From assembly GCF_000417875.1 (NCBI RefSeq), contig NW_006920892.1, forward strand, positions 147,391 to 211,390: DNA of 64,000 bases, written 5' to 3'. This stretch comes from Pseudozyma flocculosa PF-1 (lineage: Eukaryota; Basidiomycota; Ustilaginomycetes; Ustilaginales; Ustilaginaceae). Made by a program: the position numbers and the translations under genes. This document shows positions 1 to 9,900 of this stretch, piece after piece. Position 1 is the stretch's first letter, and each line of letters begins with the position of its first letter. Below the pieces are notes generated by a model, which saw nothing but the letters and a program-made list of their open reading frames with translations, was not told the origin of the DNA and ran no database searches.

Positions 1-442
1 GTAAGTTACGTTACGGAGTGTCTGTCGCGAGTCGTCGTACCGAACGGACGGCGGCGCAAGACGAACGACGCGACGGACGGGCGGCGGCGGCAACAACAAC
101 AATGGCGGCGGCGGCCGATCCGGCGGCGGCGGCGGTGGGAGGGGCGGTGGAACGGTGGTCGGGTTCGCCGACCGCGATGACGGGTCGCGGCAGGACTTTT
201 GGATGGAGATGGCGAGCTGGGAGATGTGCATGGTGTGGTTCCTGGCGAGCTCGGTGGCCGTGACGCGCGAGCAGCGCAAGTTTTGCCTGCAGAAGCTCGA
301 GGGCCTCGGCATGGAAAAGGCCAACCTGGACAACATCGACGTCATCCGCAGCCTCTGGCGCCAGGCCGACGAGACGGGCCACACGTGCGACTGGAGGGAT
401 TTCGTCGAGGAGAGCGGCATGGCCATCACCTTTATCTTTTGA
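1..442 (+). CDS. 3' end of probable fungal Zn2Cys6-type transcription factor (partial)
   Basis: Partial gene cut by the window start; only the C-terminus is visible. The frame is open from about position 5 to the TGA before 443. It reads a Gly/Asn-rich linker (poly-Gly with an NNNN tract) followed by about 80 residues. That end resembles the C-terminal helices of the fungal-specific transcription factor domain 2 family (Fungal_trans_2): a hydrophobic helix with W-E-M-C-M-V-W-F, then REQRKFCLQKLEGLG, an LW-R segment and a final DWRDFVEESG-hydrophobic stretch. Position 1 begins GTAAGT, a perfect 5' splice-site word, so an intron may occupy the first tens of bases; the acceptor cannot be fixed (an AG near 60 is one option). 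The DNA-binding domain would lie upstream, outside the window. The family assignment is by pattern memory only. Confidence 0.5.
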
Positions 443-677
443 GCCGGAAGAAGAGAGCGAGGATCGATGCGCCCAACCTCCTGCCTTTGCCACGCCGGTC
501 TGCTGGTCCAGCATTCCCGTTTTGCCTGGTCTCGCTCGACGACGACGACGACGACGATGATGATGTACAACACTTGCTCTGATCTGATCTGCACTGCCCG
601 TTGGTTACCAACCCTTGCACTCCCGAACGATACCCTTGCCTGCCTGCCTGCCAGCCCTGCCTGTGCGCGAGCGGGAC
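443..677. other. Convergent intergenic interval
   Basis: Short tail-to-tail spacer between the partial transcription factor and MET8. It contains a GAC/GAT trinucleotide run (about 538-563). No coding signal seen. Confidence 0.5.
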
Positions 678-1726
678 CTACCTGGTCGCCGAGCGAGCCA
701 ATCCGATGGCGGCCGTGACGGCGGCGCCCGCGAGGAAGCCTGCCATGGTGGTGACATAGGGGCTCGGGTAGCCGACGACGGGGCAGGAGCCAAAGAGGGC
801 CTTTTTGATGCGCACGTCGCTGGGGAGGAACGACCAGCCGCCCTTGACCTCCTGGTATCCCAGGACGCGGCCCTGGTCCCACCCCTCGAGGATCTTGTGC
901 ATGTCGCCTTCGGTCATTGTGCAGATCTCGTCGAGGTTCCACTTGTCGCACACCTCAATCATCCAGCGCATCCTGCGCGCGCCCATGTCGGTCTGCGGCA
1001 CCTTTTTCCGAAGCATGCTGCGGAGCTTGCCCACGTTGACAATGGCCTGGCCGACGTTGGACGGGATGGCGGCCTGGATCTTCTGGCGCGTCTGCGAGGC
1101 AATCTTGGGACCCTGCCCTCCCGTCGAGACCATGACCTGGAGCGGACCGTTGCGGATGAGGGAGCCAAAGTAGAAGTCGCACTCCGGCGGCACGTCTGCG
1201 ACGTTGACGGGGATGCGGCGGGCGCGGCAGGCGTAGCAGATTGACTTGGAGAGCTCGAGGTCGTCGATGGCGGTGAGGACCATGTCGAAGCCGTCGAGGA
1301 TCGAGTCGTCGGTGTAGGCGCGGTCGAGGTAGACGTCGACGACGTTTTCCACGTCGATGCGGTACGCCATCTCTGGGCAAAGGCCCGAGCGCGGGCAGAG
1401 GACGGTGAGGTGGGCATCGGCGTCCTTGACATTGACCAGCCGGCCTAACGTAGCAGAGGGCGGGGGGTTGGCGGGGTCAGTCCGTGGGCTCCCATGCGAC
1501 AGGAGCACGCGCGAGGATAGGGGGATCAGCTTGGCCACCCACCTGCTGCTACGGGTCCGCCGCCGACGATGAGGACCTTTTTGGCCTTGAGCTGCCAGGC
1601 AATGAGGAGGCCGCCGCCGGGGCAGATTTTGGGGTACTTTTCGGCCTGGGGTGGCGATGTCGACGACGACGATGAGGCTGCGTTGGTTGCCATTGGGCAC
1701 TGTGGTGCTGGGTTGCGGGATGCCAT
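678..1726 (-). CDS. MET8: Siroheme synthase, precorrin-2 dehydrogenase/sirohydrochlorin ferrochelatase (MET8)
   Basis: Bifunctional enzyme of siroheme biosynthesis, which oxidises precorrin-2 with NAD and inserts iron; siroheme serves sulfite and nitrite reductase. Two exons: 1726-1543 and 1444-678, with a 98-nt intron (donor GTGGGT, acceptor TTAG, phase 1). Joining restores the Rossmann motif GGGPVAAGR (about residues 55-63), followed by a beta strand and the NVADVPPECDF motif, then GPLQVMVSTGGQGPKIA typical of the Met8 dimerisation and ferrochelatase region. The product is about 316 aa, against roughly 270 in yeast. The ATG at 1726 is the only start giving the full dinucleotide-binding fold. 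The extreme C-terminus carries a hydrophobic stretch (TTMAGFLAGAAVTAAIGLA) that could be a membrane anchor. A GTAGGT word overlaps the stop codon, so a further 3' exon is not excluded. Divergent from SKI3. Confidence 0.85.
1445..1542 (-). other. MET8 intron
   Basis: 98-nt GT-AG intron. Its removal joins GPVAAG to RLVNVKDAD in frame, completing the NAD-binding loop. Confidence 0.85.
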
Positions 1727-2019
1727 GTTGGTGGCGATACGAGGCGAGGCTGCGGGTGGTGGGTGTTGGGTTGGTGGTGGTGGTGGTGGTGGTGGTGGTG
1801 GTGGCAGAGCGAGGAAGGCGGGGGCAAAGGGGTCAGCGGCCAAAGATAAGCGTGCAGCCGAGTGATCGGGGCGTGCATGCGGGCACAGAGGGCCGCCACG
1901 CGCTTCTCCACTTTGGCCCCACGTCTCTGTGTGTCTTTGCTTCCTCCCACCATCATCCCTTTTCCCTCTCCCCCTCCCCCTCCCTCTCCCTCGCGCCTCG
2001 CGCCTCGCCGCCGCACGCC
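1727..2019. promoter_or_regulatory. Shared divergent promoter MET8 / SKI3
   Basis: 293-bp head-to-head interval. It has a (GGT)n microsatellite (about 1771-1805) on the MET8 side and a strongly pyrimidine-rich leader (about 1930-2010) on the SKI3 side, typical of fungal core promoters and 5' leaders. No TATA box is evident. Confidence 0.5.
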
Positions 2020-5000
2020 ATGTCGACGGCCTACACAAAGCAGAAGCTCAAACAGTCCCGCGACGCCATCGCACAAAAGGACTGGCAGGCCGCACTGCAA
2101 GCCGCAAACCACGTCCTCGAGCACGAACCCAACAACTACAACGCAAACGTCTTCCTCGGACTCGCTTCCCTCAACCTCGAACAGTACACCCAGTCCGAGA
2201 CCGCGTACAACAGGGCAACGTCGGATCATCCAGACCAGCCGCTAGCATGGCAGGGCCTCGAACGCTTCTACAACCACACCCGCAAATGGGACCAGCTCCG
2301 CCACGTCCTCGTCAAACTCATCCAGCTCCACGATCGCGCAAACGACCCAACAAGATGCGCAGAGGCATGGCAGCGCCTCGTCCGCCTCGAGAGAGAGGAA
2401 GGCGGCAGGAAATCCCTCGCAGATGCTCTCCAGCTCGTCCTCCCCGACTCGCAATACTACCCCACCCTCTCCTCGCTCGACCCGCCAGACCAGACCCAGC
2501 CGGAGAGCACCACCACCTTTGACACCCAGATGGCCGTACACGTAAACAGCCTCGACATCCTCGTCGAAATCGTACACCTCATAGAGAAGCTCGAGGCCGA
2601 CACTGTCGAAAAAGAGACGGAAAAGCGGCGCATGCGCATCGAGGGCGCCAGGCTCGGCAAAGAGGCGCTGCGCAACCAGGTCATCGTCGACGTCTGCGCC
2701 GACTCGAAGCTGCCCTCGCTCTACGAACAGGTCCTCTCGCACCCAAACGCTCCCGACGACCTCCGCAGGGAAACCGAGTCCAAGCTGCTCCGCCGCCACC
2801 TGCAGCTCCTCCGCGCCTACCCCTCGTCGGCTGCCACAAGGCTGGCCGGCCCGTCCGGCACCGCCGCCGTCAACGCCGAAAAGGTCGCAGAGCAGCAGCA
2901 GCGTGACCTGGAGCTACGCGAAAAGAAGCATGCCCTCCGCGACGCCGTCGTCCGCATGGCCGAGGGCATCGTCATCATCGGCCTCGACGACGAGCTCGCC
3001 TGGGAAATCGTCCTCGAGTGGTCCGACACCGGCTCCCTCGTCGACCTGCCCCTCGAGCGCCTGCGCAAGTTTATCACCCTCTTCCCGCGCTCCGGCAGGT
3101 CCAAGTCGTTCCAGGTCCTGCTCCTCCTGCTGCAGGACGAGCAGTTCCTCGTAGAGCGCGACGAGCTCGAGAAGCGCCACGACGTCGAAGTCGACCGCTC
3201 CCGCGACGCGGATCTCCTCGGCCTCGCCATCGAGGGGCTCGAAGACTCGCCGAGCTCGTTGCTGGCATCGCGCATCGCCGCCGTCCTCTACCTCCTTGAC
3301 CGCGACCACGCGTCGGCCTCCGAGGTGGCCACCGGTGCCCTCGGCCTCGCGCGTCGCATCGAATCCGACGCCGGCGTCACATTGACGGGCGCAAAGTTTG
3401 GCATCTCCAGCGTTCTACTCACCGCCCTCACCCACCTCCATCCTCCGCAGAACCACGCCAAGGCGATCCGCCTGGCCGACTCCATCCTCGCAAACGAACC
3501 CTCTGATCTCGATGCGCTCCTCGCCCGCGCCTACATCGACCAGGCGGCCTCGCGCTGGCAAGAGGCCAGGGCTCACCTGGAGACCGTCCGCCAGCTGGCA
3601 TCCGGCCTCGACTCCTCGACACGGACGCAAAACGAGCGACGCCTGTCCATCTCCCGCGACCCGGGCCTCGAGGCGTGGATCGAGACGGCGTGGTGCGACG
3701 TCCACCTTGGCCGACTCGAAGAGGCCAAGGTCGAGATGGAGCAGATCCTCGAACAGGTCGATCCCGTCGCCTTTGAGGGCGTCGGCAGCGAGGAGCGCGC
3801 AAAGATCTGGTGGCGCCTCGGCCGCTGCCACTGGGACATGGGCGGCGAGCACCGCACCGACCCCGCCAACGCCTTCACGTGCTTCATCACGGCGCTCAAG
3901 CGCAACCCGGCGTTTGCGCCCGCCTACACCTCGCTCGGGCTCTACTACGAGACGATCGCCTCGCCGCCCGACGCAGTGCGCGCGTCCAAGTGCTTCCAGA
4001 AGGCGTTTGAGCTCGACGCGCGCGAGAACGAGGCGGCGCGGCGTCTGGCCGAGGGTTTCGCCGACGAGCGCGAGTGGGATCTGGTCGAGGTCGTCGCGCG
4101 CCGCACCATCGAGGGCGAAGGCGGCGGCGAGGCGCTCGATGCCGGCAGCGGTTCTGCGTCGAGCTCGGCGTCGATTGCGGCCTCGCGGCGCCACCTCAGC
4201 CAGAACTCGTGGGCGTGGCAGGCTATCGGCAGCGTCGAGGTGTCGCGCAAGGCGTACGACAAGGCCATCCTCGCCTTCCAGATTGCGCTCCGATCGCAGC
4301 CAGAGGCGTCGCCCATCTGGCAGAGGCTGGGAGAGGCGTACGCGGCGGCCGGACGGCACGTCGCGGCGCTCAAGTGCTTTGACAAGTGCCTCGAGCTCAT
4401 CGACGAGCAGAACCGACGTGCGCAGGGGGGCGACGCGCCGGTCGACGACGGCTGGCAGGCTCGCTACTGCATCGGCGACGTGCAGCGCCAGCTGGGCAAC
4501 TTTGAGCTTGCCATCGACATCTTTGCGGCCATCCTGCGCGATCATGCGGCCGAGCTCGGCGTCCGCATCGCGCTCGCCGACACGCTCCTCATGTCGGCGC
4601 GCAGCGAATACCACGCGGGCTACGTCGAGCGCTCCGAGGTGTCGGCCCGCCGCGCCATTCGCGAGGCCGGCAGGGTGCTGCTCGGCGAGGATCAGCACCT
4701 GCGCTCGGCGTGGAAGGTTGTCGCCGACGCCGTGTTCCATCTCAGCCGGTTCGGCCGGGTAGATGATGTGCAGCTGCTCTTGCTCGACGGCGACGGCGAC
4801 GGCGACGGCGAGAGCGGCAGGCTCGAGGCGCTGCTGGACCTGGCGACCAAGATGGAGACGGATGCCAAGCTTCCCTCGATCCAAGCCGTCACGCGACAGA
4901 CGGTCGACGACGGCCTTGCCTCCCTCCTGTCCGAGGCCGCCCGCGACGACACCGGAGCGGCTTCGGCGGCGGGGTCGAGCGTTTCGCACAGCGACGTCTT

Positions 5001-6849
5001 CCTGGGCGTCTCTGTGTACCTCTACAAGCTGCGCGTGGTGATCAACGCAGCGGACAGCATCGCGGCCGGCAGCGCGTGGTGCGACCTCTCGGTCTCGCTC
5101 TACCGCCTGGCGCGCTCCCTGGCCGACGTCGACGCGGCGCGCGCCGCCAACCTCACGCGCCAGGCGATCGGCTCGATCAAGGAGGCGCTGCGCTGCGAGC
5201 CGGGCAACGAGTCGTTCTGGCTGGTGCTGGGCAACCTCACCTTTGCCAAGTCGCTCAAGGTGTCGCAGCACGCCTACATCCGCGCCATCGAGTCGGCGCC
5301 GCGCTCGGCGATCCCCTGGACGGACCTCGGCTTCCTCTACATGCATCATGGCGACGTGGCGCTGGCCAACGAGGCCTTTATCAAGGCCCAGACGGCCGAT
5401 CCGGATGCGGCCGAGGCGTGGGTGGGCCAGGCGCTCGTGGCGCAGCACCACGGCGATGCGCGCGCCACGCGTGTGCTATTCGACCACGCCGTCAAGCTGA
5501 GCCAGGGCGCGGTGCTGGAAGCCGACTACGGCTTTGGGCAGAGCGTCTTTTCCTCGTCGCCGTCGTCGCGCTCGGGCGATACGGAGCTGCACGCGCCGTC
5601 GCGCGCACTCTCGACGTTCCTGTCGCACAACCCGACGTCGACCGACGCGCTGCACCTCTCGGCCCTGTTCTGCGAGCGGCTGGGCCAGATGGACATCGCC
5701 ATCGACCGCATCCGGCGCGCGGCGGCGCTGCTCGAGGAAGAGTACGAGCGGAACGAAGACGTCGACACCGCTCGCCGGTATGCCGTGGCGCAGGTCAACC
5801 TGGGTCGCATCCGCCTTGCGGTCCGGGACTGCGACGGCGCCAGGGAGGCGTACGAGGGTGCGTTGGGCCTTCTCGACGTCGACGACGAGGGCGAAGAGCA
5901 GGAGGACGGCGAGGACGGCGAGTTCGCAATGGACCTCAAGCGGACGAGGGTGAACGCCACCCTCGGGCTGGCGCTCTCGCTCTTCCATGGCGGCGAGGCG
6001 GACGAGGCGATCGCCAAGCTCGAGGAGCTCCTCGCCTCGCTCCCGTCCCTGGGCCTGTCGGCGGCGGTAGAGGAGGAGTGCAGCACATCGGTGCTGACCC
6101 ACCTTTCTCGACTGCTCTTCTCGACCTCGTCGATCGACACGGCCCGAACGCGACTGCTCGAGGCGGTGAGCGACCATCCGTCGTCGCTGGGCCTGATCAC
6201 GACGCTGGCCGCACTCGGCCTCGTCGAGTCGGACGAGGACCTGGCGTCAGCCGCCATGTCGGAGCTGACGGGCGAAGCCATCGTCCAGGCGGACGCGGAT
6301 CGCGCCGTTCCGCGCCTGCGTTGGTTCGACGCGATGCAGGGCGGGAGGGAGGAAGACGCGCTCGAGGTGCTGCGGAGGGAGCACGGCGTCGAAGCCAAGC
6401 TCGAGCTCGTCGAGACTCTGCTCCGACTCGGTGGCGGCGGTAGCGATGGCGACGGCGACGGCAGGAGGAGGGCAGAGGCACACGAGACGGCGCGCCGCTG
6501 CCTCGACGAGCTGAGGCGCGACCTCAACCCGACCGAGGCGAGGGGAACGGAACAGAAGTGGAGAGCAAGCGTGTTTGCGACGGCTGCGGCCGTTGTCCAC
6601 GGTGGCCCGCCCCCCAGTGCTGAAGGGGGAGAAGGAGAGGGGGAGGCAGAGACGGAGGGAGAAGGAGCGAGACAAGAGGAGGGTGGTGGTGGTGGTGGTG
6701 GTGGGGGTGGCACGCAGGCAGGAGCGACGATGGCATTGCCGAGGAGCGCGCGCGAGTACGCTTCGCTCGCCGTTCTGAGCGCGCCGTGGGAGCAGCGCAA
6801 CTGGCGTCTGCTCGAGTCGGTCTCCGCCGCCGCCGCCGCCGCCGCCTGA
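2020..6849 (+). CDS. SKI3: Superkiller protein 3 (SKI3/TTC37), TPR scaffold of the Ski complex
   Basis: Tetratricopeptide-repeat scaffold that holds the Ski2 helicase and Ski8 in the cytoplasmic Ski complex, which feeds mRNA to the exosome for 3'-5' decay. The start at 2020 opens with STAYTKQKLKQSRDAIAQKDW followed by TPRs; this N-terminal TPR signature is typical of Ski3/TTC37. Intronless, about 1609 aa, a little longer than the yeast protein. TPR-type helices recur throughout (for example around residues 5-75, 600-700, 760-860 and 1030-1100). Low-complexity insertions break the solenoid: an acidic run near 5880-5930, and a Gly/Glu-rich (GGT)n-encoded run at about 6600-6715 just before the C-terminus, which ends in poly-Ala. 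An open frame continues upstream of 2020, but it covers MET8 and lacks TPR character, so it is excluded. Confidence 0.85.
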   Translation: MSTAYTKQKLKQSRDAIAQKDWQAALQAANHVLEHEPNNYNANVFLGLASLNLEQYTQSETAYNRATSDHPDQPLAWQGLERFYNHTRKWDQLRHVLVKLIQLHDRANDPTRCAEAWQRLVRLEREEGGRKSLADALQLVLPDSQYYPTLSSLDPPDQTQPESTTTFDTQMAVHVNSLDILVEIVHLIEKLEADTVEKETEKRRMRIEGARLGKEALRNQVIVDVCADSKLPSLYEQVLSHPNAPDDLRRETESKLLRRHLQLLRAYPSSAATRLAGPSGTAAVNAEKVAEQQQRDLELREKKHALRDAVVRMAEGIVIIGLDDELAWEIVLEWSDTGSLVDLPLERLRKFITLFPRSGRSKSFQVLLLLLQDEQFLVERDELEKRHDVEVDRSRDADLLGLAIEGLEDSPSSLLASRIAAVLYLLDRDHASASEVATGALGLARRIESDAGVTLTGAKFGISSVLLTALTHLHPPQNHAKAIRLADSILANEPSDLDALLARAYIDQAASRWQEARAHLETVRQLASGLDSSTRTQNERRLSISRDPGLEAWIETAWCDVHLGRLEEAKVEMEQILEQVDPVAFEGVGSEERAKIWWRLGRCHWDMGGEHRTDPANAFTCFITALKRNPAFAPAYTSLGLYYETIASPPDAVRASKCFQKAFELDARENEAARRLAEGFADEREWDLVEVVARRTIEGEGGGEALDAGSGSASSSASIAASRRHLSQNSWAWQAIGSVEVSRKAYDKAILAFQIALRSQPEASPIWQRLGEAYAAAGRHVAALKCFDKCLELIDEQNRRAQGGDAPVDDGWQARYCIGDVQRQLGNFELAIDIFAAILRDHAAELGVRIALADTLLMSARSEYHAGYVERSEVSARRAIREAGRVLLGEDQHLRSAWKVVADAVFHLSRFGRVDDVQLLLLDGDGDGDGESGRLEALLDLATKMETDAKLPSIQAVTRQTVDDGLASLLSEAARDDTGAASAAGSSVSHSDVFLGVSVYLYKLRVVINAADSIAAGSAWCDLSVSLYRLARSLADVDAARAANLTRQAIGSIKEALRCEPGNESFWLVLGNLTFAKSLKVSQHAYIRAIESAPRSAIPWTDLGFLYMHHGDVALANEAFIKAQTADPDAAEAWVGQALVAQHHGDARATRVLFDHAVKLSQGAVLEADYGFGQSVFSSSPSSRSGDTELHAPSRALSTFLSHNPTSTDALHLSALFCERLGQMDIAIDRIRRAAALLEEEYERNEDVDTARRYAVAQVNLGRIRLAVRDCDGAREAYEGALGLLDVDDEGEEQEDGEDGEFAMDLKRTRVNATLGLALSLFHGGEADEAIAKLEELLASLPSLGLSAAVEEECSTSVLTHLSRLLFSTSSIDTARTRLLEAVSDHPSSLGLITTLAALGLVESDEDLASAAMSELTGEAIVQADADRAVPRLRWFDAMQGGREEDALEVLRREHGVEAKLELVETLLRLGGGGSDGDGDGRRRAEAHETARRCLDELRRDLNPTEARGTEQKWRASVFATAAAVVHGGPPPSAEGGEGEGEAETEGEGARQEEGGGGGGGGGGTQAGATMALPRSAREYASLAVLSAPWEQRNWRLLESVSAAAAAAA

Positions 6850-6967
6850 ACGACGCTCGCGGCGCAGCGATCGTCGGAAGGCAGGGCCACGAGGGGGGCA
6901 GCATCGTATCTATCAACACCTGTCAACATTACGTCGTCGCCGCCGTCAGGAGCGACGGCGGCGCAAT

Positions 6968-9900
6968 CTAGATGCGACTCTTGGCTCCCGCGCCACCGCC
7001 GCCACGCGCCGCGTCGAGCAGCGACACGTACGTTGGCGTCCTCGTCCCGGCGCGATCGAGGCAGGCGGCGATCCAGCGGCGCGTGTCTGCCGGATCGATG
7101 ACGGCATCGATCTCTGCGGCCCTAGCCATGCCCTCGCCTCTGCCGCGCTGGTAGAGTTGGTCGATCCACGCCTTTTCGCGTCTCGACCTCTCGTGGCCGT
7201 CTGGGATGGCCTCTAGCTCCTTTTTGCGTCCGAGGCGAACGGCGCCCTCTAGACCCATGGCGCCAAACGAGGCAGTGGGCCAGGCGACGCTGCCCATGTT
7301 GCACAGCGTGCTTCCGCCCATGAGGGCCTGCGCGCCCAGCCCATACGCGTTTCGGATGGCCACGGAAACGACTTGGCCGCCACCGCGGGCGAAGTCGGAG
7401 AAGGCCGAAAAGAGATCGCCAAAGATGCGGAAGGATCCGCCCGCGGTGCTGCTCCGCTCAAACGCCGGTCCCACCATGAACCCGGGCGTATCGACCAGGC
7501 TGATGACGTGTGCGAGGGCGAGGCGCGAGACGAGGCCGAGGAAACGCGTCGCCTTGAGCGCCGAGCGGTCGTCGATGGCGCCCGAGAGCTGCGTATTGGA
7601 GCGCGAAGCCAGCACGCCCACCACCCTACCCTCCAACCTGCCCAGACCCGTGATGAGCGAGGTACCCCACCCGCTCCCCAGCTCGATGAAGCTACCATCG
7701 TCCAAAAGCGTATCGAGGAGCGGGTAGATGTCGTAGCTCCGTTTGCGCTGCGACAGCGGCGGAACGGCGAAGCGAAGCCGCCGCACGTCGGACGTGTAGG
7801 CCCACTCGTCGCGCGGCAGCGTGGGCGATACGAGGAAGCCGAGCAGCTGGCGCACGACGTGCACGGCGTCGCGCTCCGTGTCGACGAGGATGTCGATGCC
7901 GCCGTTGGAGTGGTGCATCGATGGCGGCCCAATCTCCTCGGACGCGTACACGCCCAGACCGCCACCTTCGATCATGGCAGACCCGCCCATGCCGATGCTC
8001 GTCTGCCCCAGCTGGATGGCCGTCGTCGTCGTCGCCGTCGTCTTCGGCTTGCTCGAGCTCGAGCCATCACCATCGGCCGCAGCGGCTGCAGCGACCTCGG
8101 GGTCGCCGCCGCGCGTCGCGACGACAATGTCGCACACGCCGAGCAGCGCCGCGTTGCCGGCAAAGACGTAGCCATTTGCGACGCCGATCGAGGGGATGCC
8201 GCGCGCGCGTATCTGGCCGAGGAGGGCAAATGACGGCGTATTGAGGCCGGCGACGACGGGCACATCGGTATCGCCGGGCCTGCCGCCGCCGCCCTCTGCG
8301 AAAAAGACGAGCGGGTGGGGCAGGTCGAGGACGCTCTGAAACAGGCGGTCGAGCTTGAGGTGGTGGAAGTAGCCCTGTGTCCCGGCGAGGACGAGGTAGT
8401 CGGCCGCCGCCAGCGCGACCGGGTGCGAGCGGTACGCCGCCCATCCCGTAATGATGCCGTCGCCCTGGGTGCGTTCCATGAGCTGCTGCAGGGGTAGCCG
8501 CCGCGTCTGCGCCGCAATCACCAGCTCGCCGTACTCTTGCAGCGATCCGGCGTCGAATAGGCGCGCCAGCACCTCGCGCGGCGTCAGGTAGCCCCGCGCG
8601 TGCCGCTTGCGCACCGCCTCGGCGCGGAACGCGTCCGTATTGTAGCTGCGCTGCCGCTCGAGGTCCTGCAGCTCCGGACGCAGCTCCCTGACCTGCTCCT
8701 CGGTCAGCTCGGCCGTACCCGCCGCAGCCGCTGCCGCCAGAGCCGCTGCGTCGGCCTCGGCGGACGACGACGACGAGGATCCATGGGAGGAGGAATCCGG
8801 CTCGAGAAAGATGAGCGCCCGGCCCGCAGAGACGGCGCCTCCGGTCGCGACGAGCGTGCTGTGCACCCGGCCCGGGCGCGGCGCGCGGATGACGTGCTCC
8901 ATCTTCATGGCCTCGACGACGGCCAGCTCGGCGCCGGCCTGCACCGCGTCGCCTGCGGCCACCTTGAGCTCGAGCACGACGCCAGTGATGTGCGCCGTCA
9001 CGGCCTCTGTTCCCTCTGGCGCCTCCTCGGGTGCCGCCCCGGCGCTACCGCTCCCGCTCGATGCAGCGGCATCAGCGGAGCCGTCGCCGCCGCTGCCGGT
9101 GCGTGCGGCGGCCTGGTCGTCGTGGTCCTGGAAGCGCAGGGTGGCGCGGTACAGGGCGTCGATCTCGTGCTGAACCGTGGCCGTGGTGGCCGTCGACGTC
9201 TGGACGGCGGGATGCTCGAGGAGCGCGCGGAGGAAGTTGCGGTTCGTCTTGCAGCCCCGGATGTCGGTCTCGTGCAGCGCCCTCTGTGCCAGGCGCAGGG
9301 CCGAGGGGTAGTCGGGCGCCGTGACGATGACCTTGGCGAGGAGGCTGTCAAAGAGCGGGCTGACGCTGTACGTGCTGAGCTGCGGCGAGGGGGCGTGGGC
9401 GGCCGTGTCGATGCGCACGTTTGGGCCCGTGGGGACCTGGAACGCCGTCAGCTGTCCCGCCTCTGGTTGGGCGGTGCCGTCCGGCTGGAGGGATTCGGCA
9501 TTGATGCGCAGCTGGATCGACGTGGTGCGCGGCCGCGGCGGCGAGGGTGGTAGGCCGAGCTGCTCGACCGTCTTTCCGAGGCCGACCTGGAGCTGGAGCG
9601 CGACGAGGTCGACGCCCGTGATCTGCTCGGTGATGGTGTGCTCGACCTGGATGCGCGGGTTGGCCTCCATGAAAAAGAAGCGGCCGTCGGGCGCGACGAG
9701 GAACTCGAACGTGGCCAGGCTGCGGTACCGGATGGCGCGGGCCATGTCGAGGGCCGATCGGATGAGGTCGTGGCGCAGCGCGTCCGAGATCGAGGGGCTG
9801 GGCGCGATCTCGACGAGCTTCTGGTTGCGTCGCTGCAGGCTGCACTCGCGCTCCCACAGGTGCATGGCGCCGCCGGCACCGTCTCCGACGACCTGGACCT

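Noticed and set aside
3415..5451. Long minus-strand open frame (about 678 codons) opposite SKI3
   Set aside because: Mirror frame of a GC-rich TPR gene; Arg/Ala/Leu-rich composition, no domain, fully inside the sense gene.
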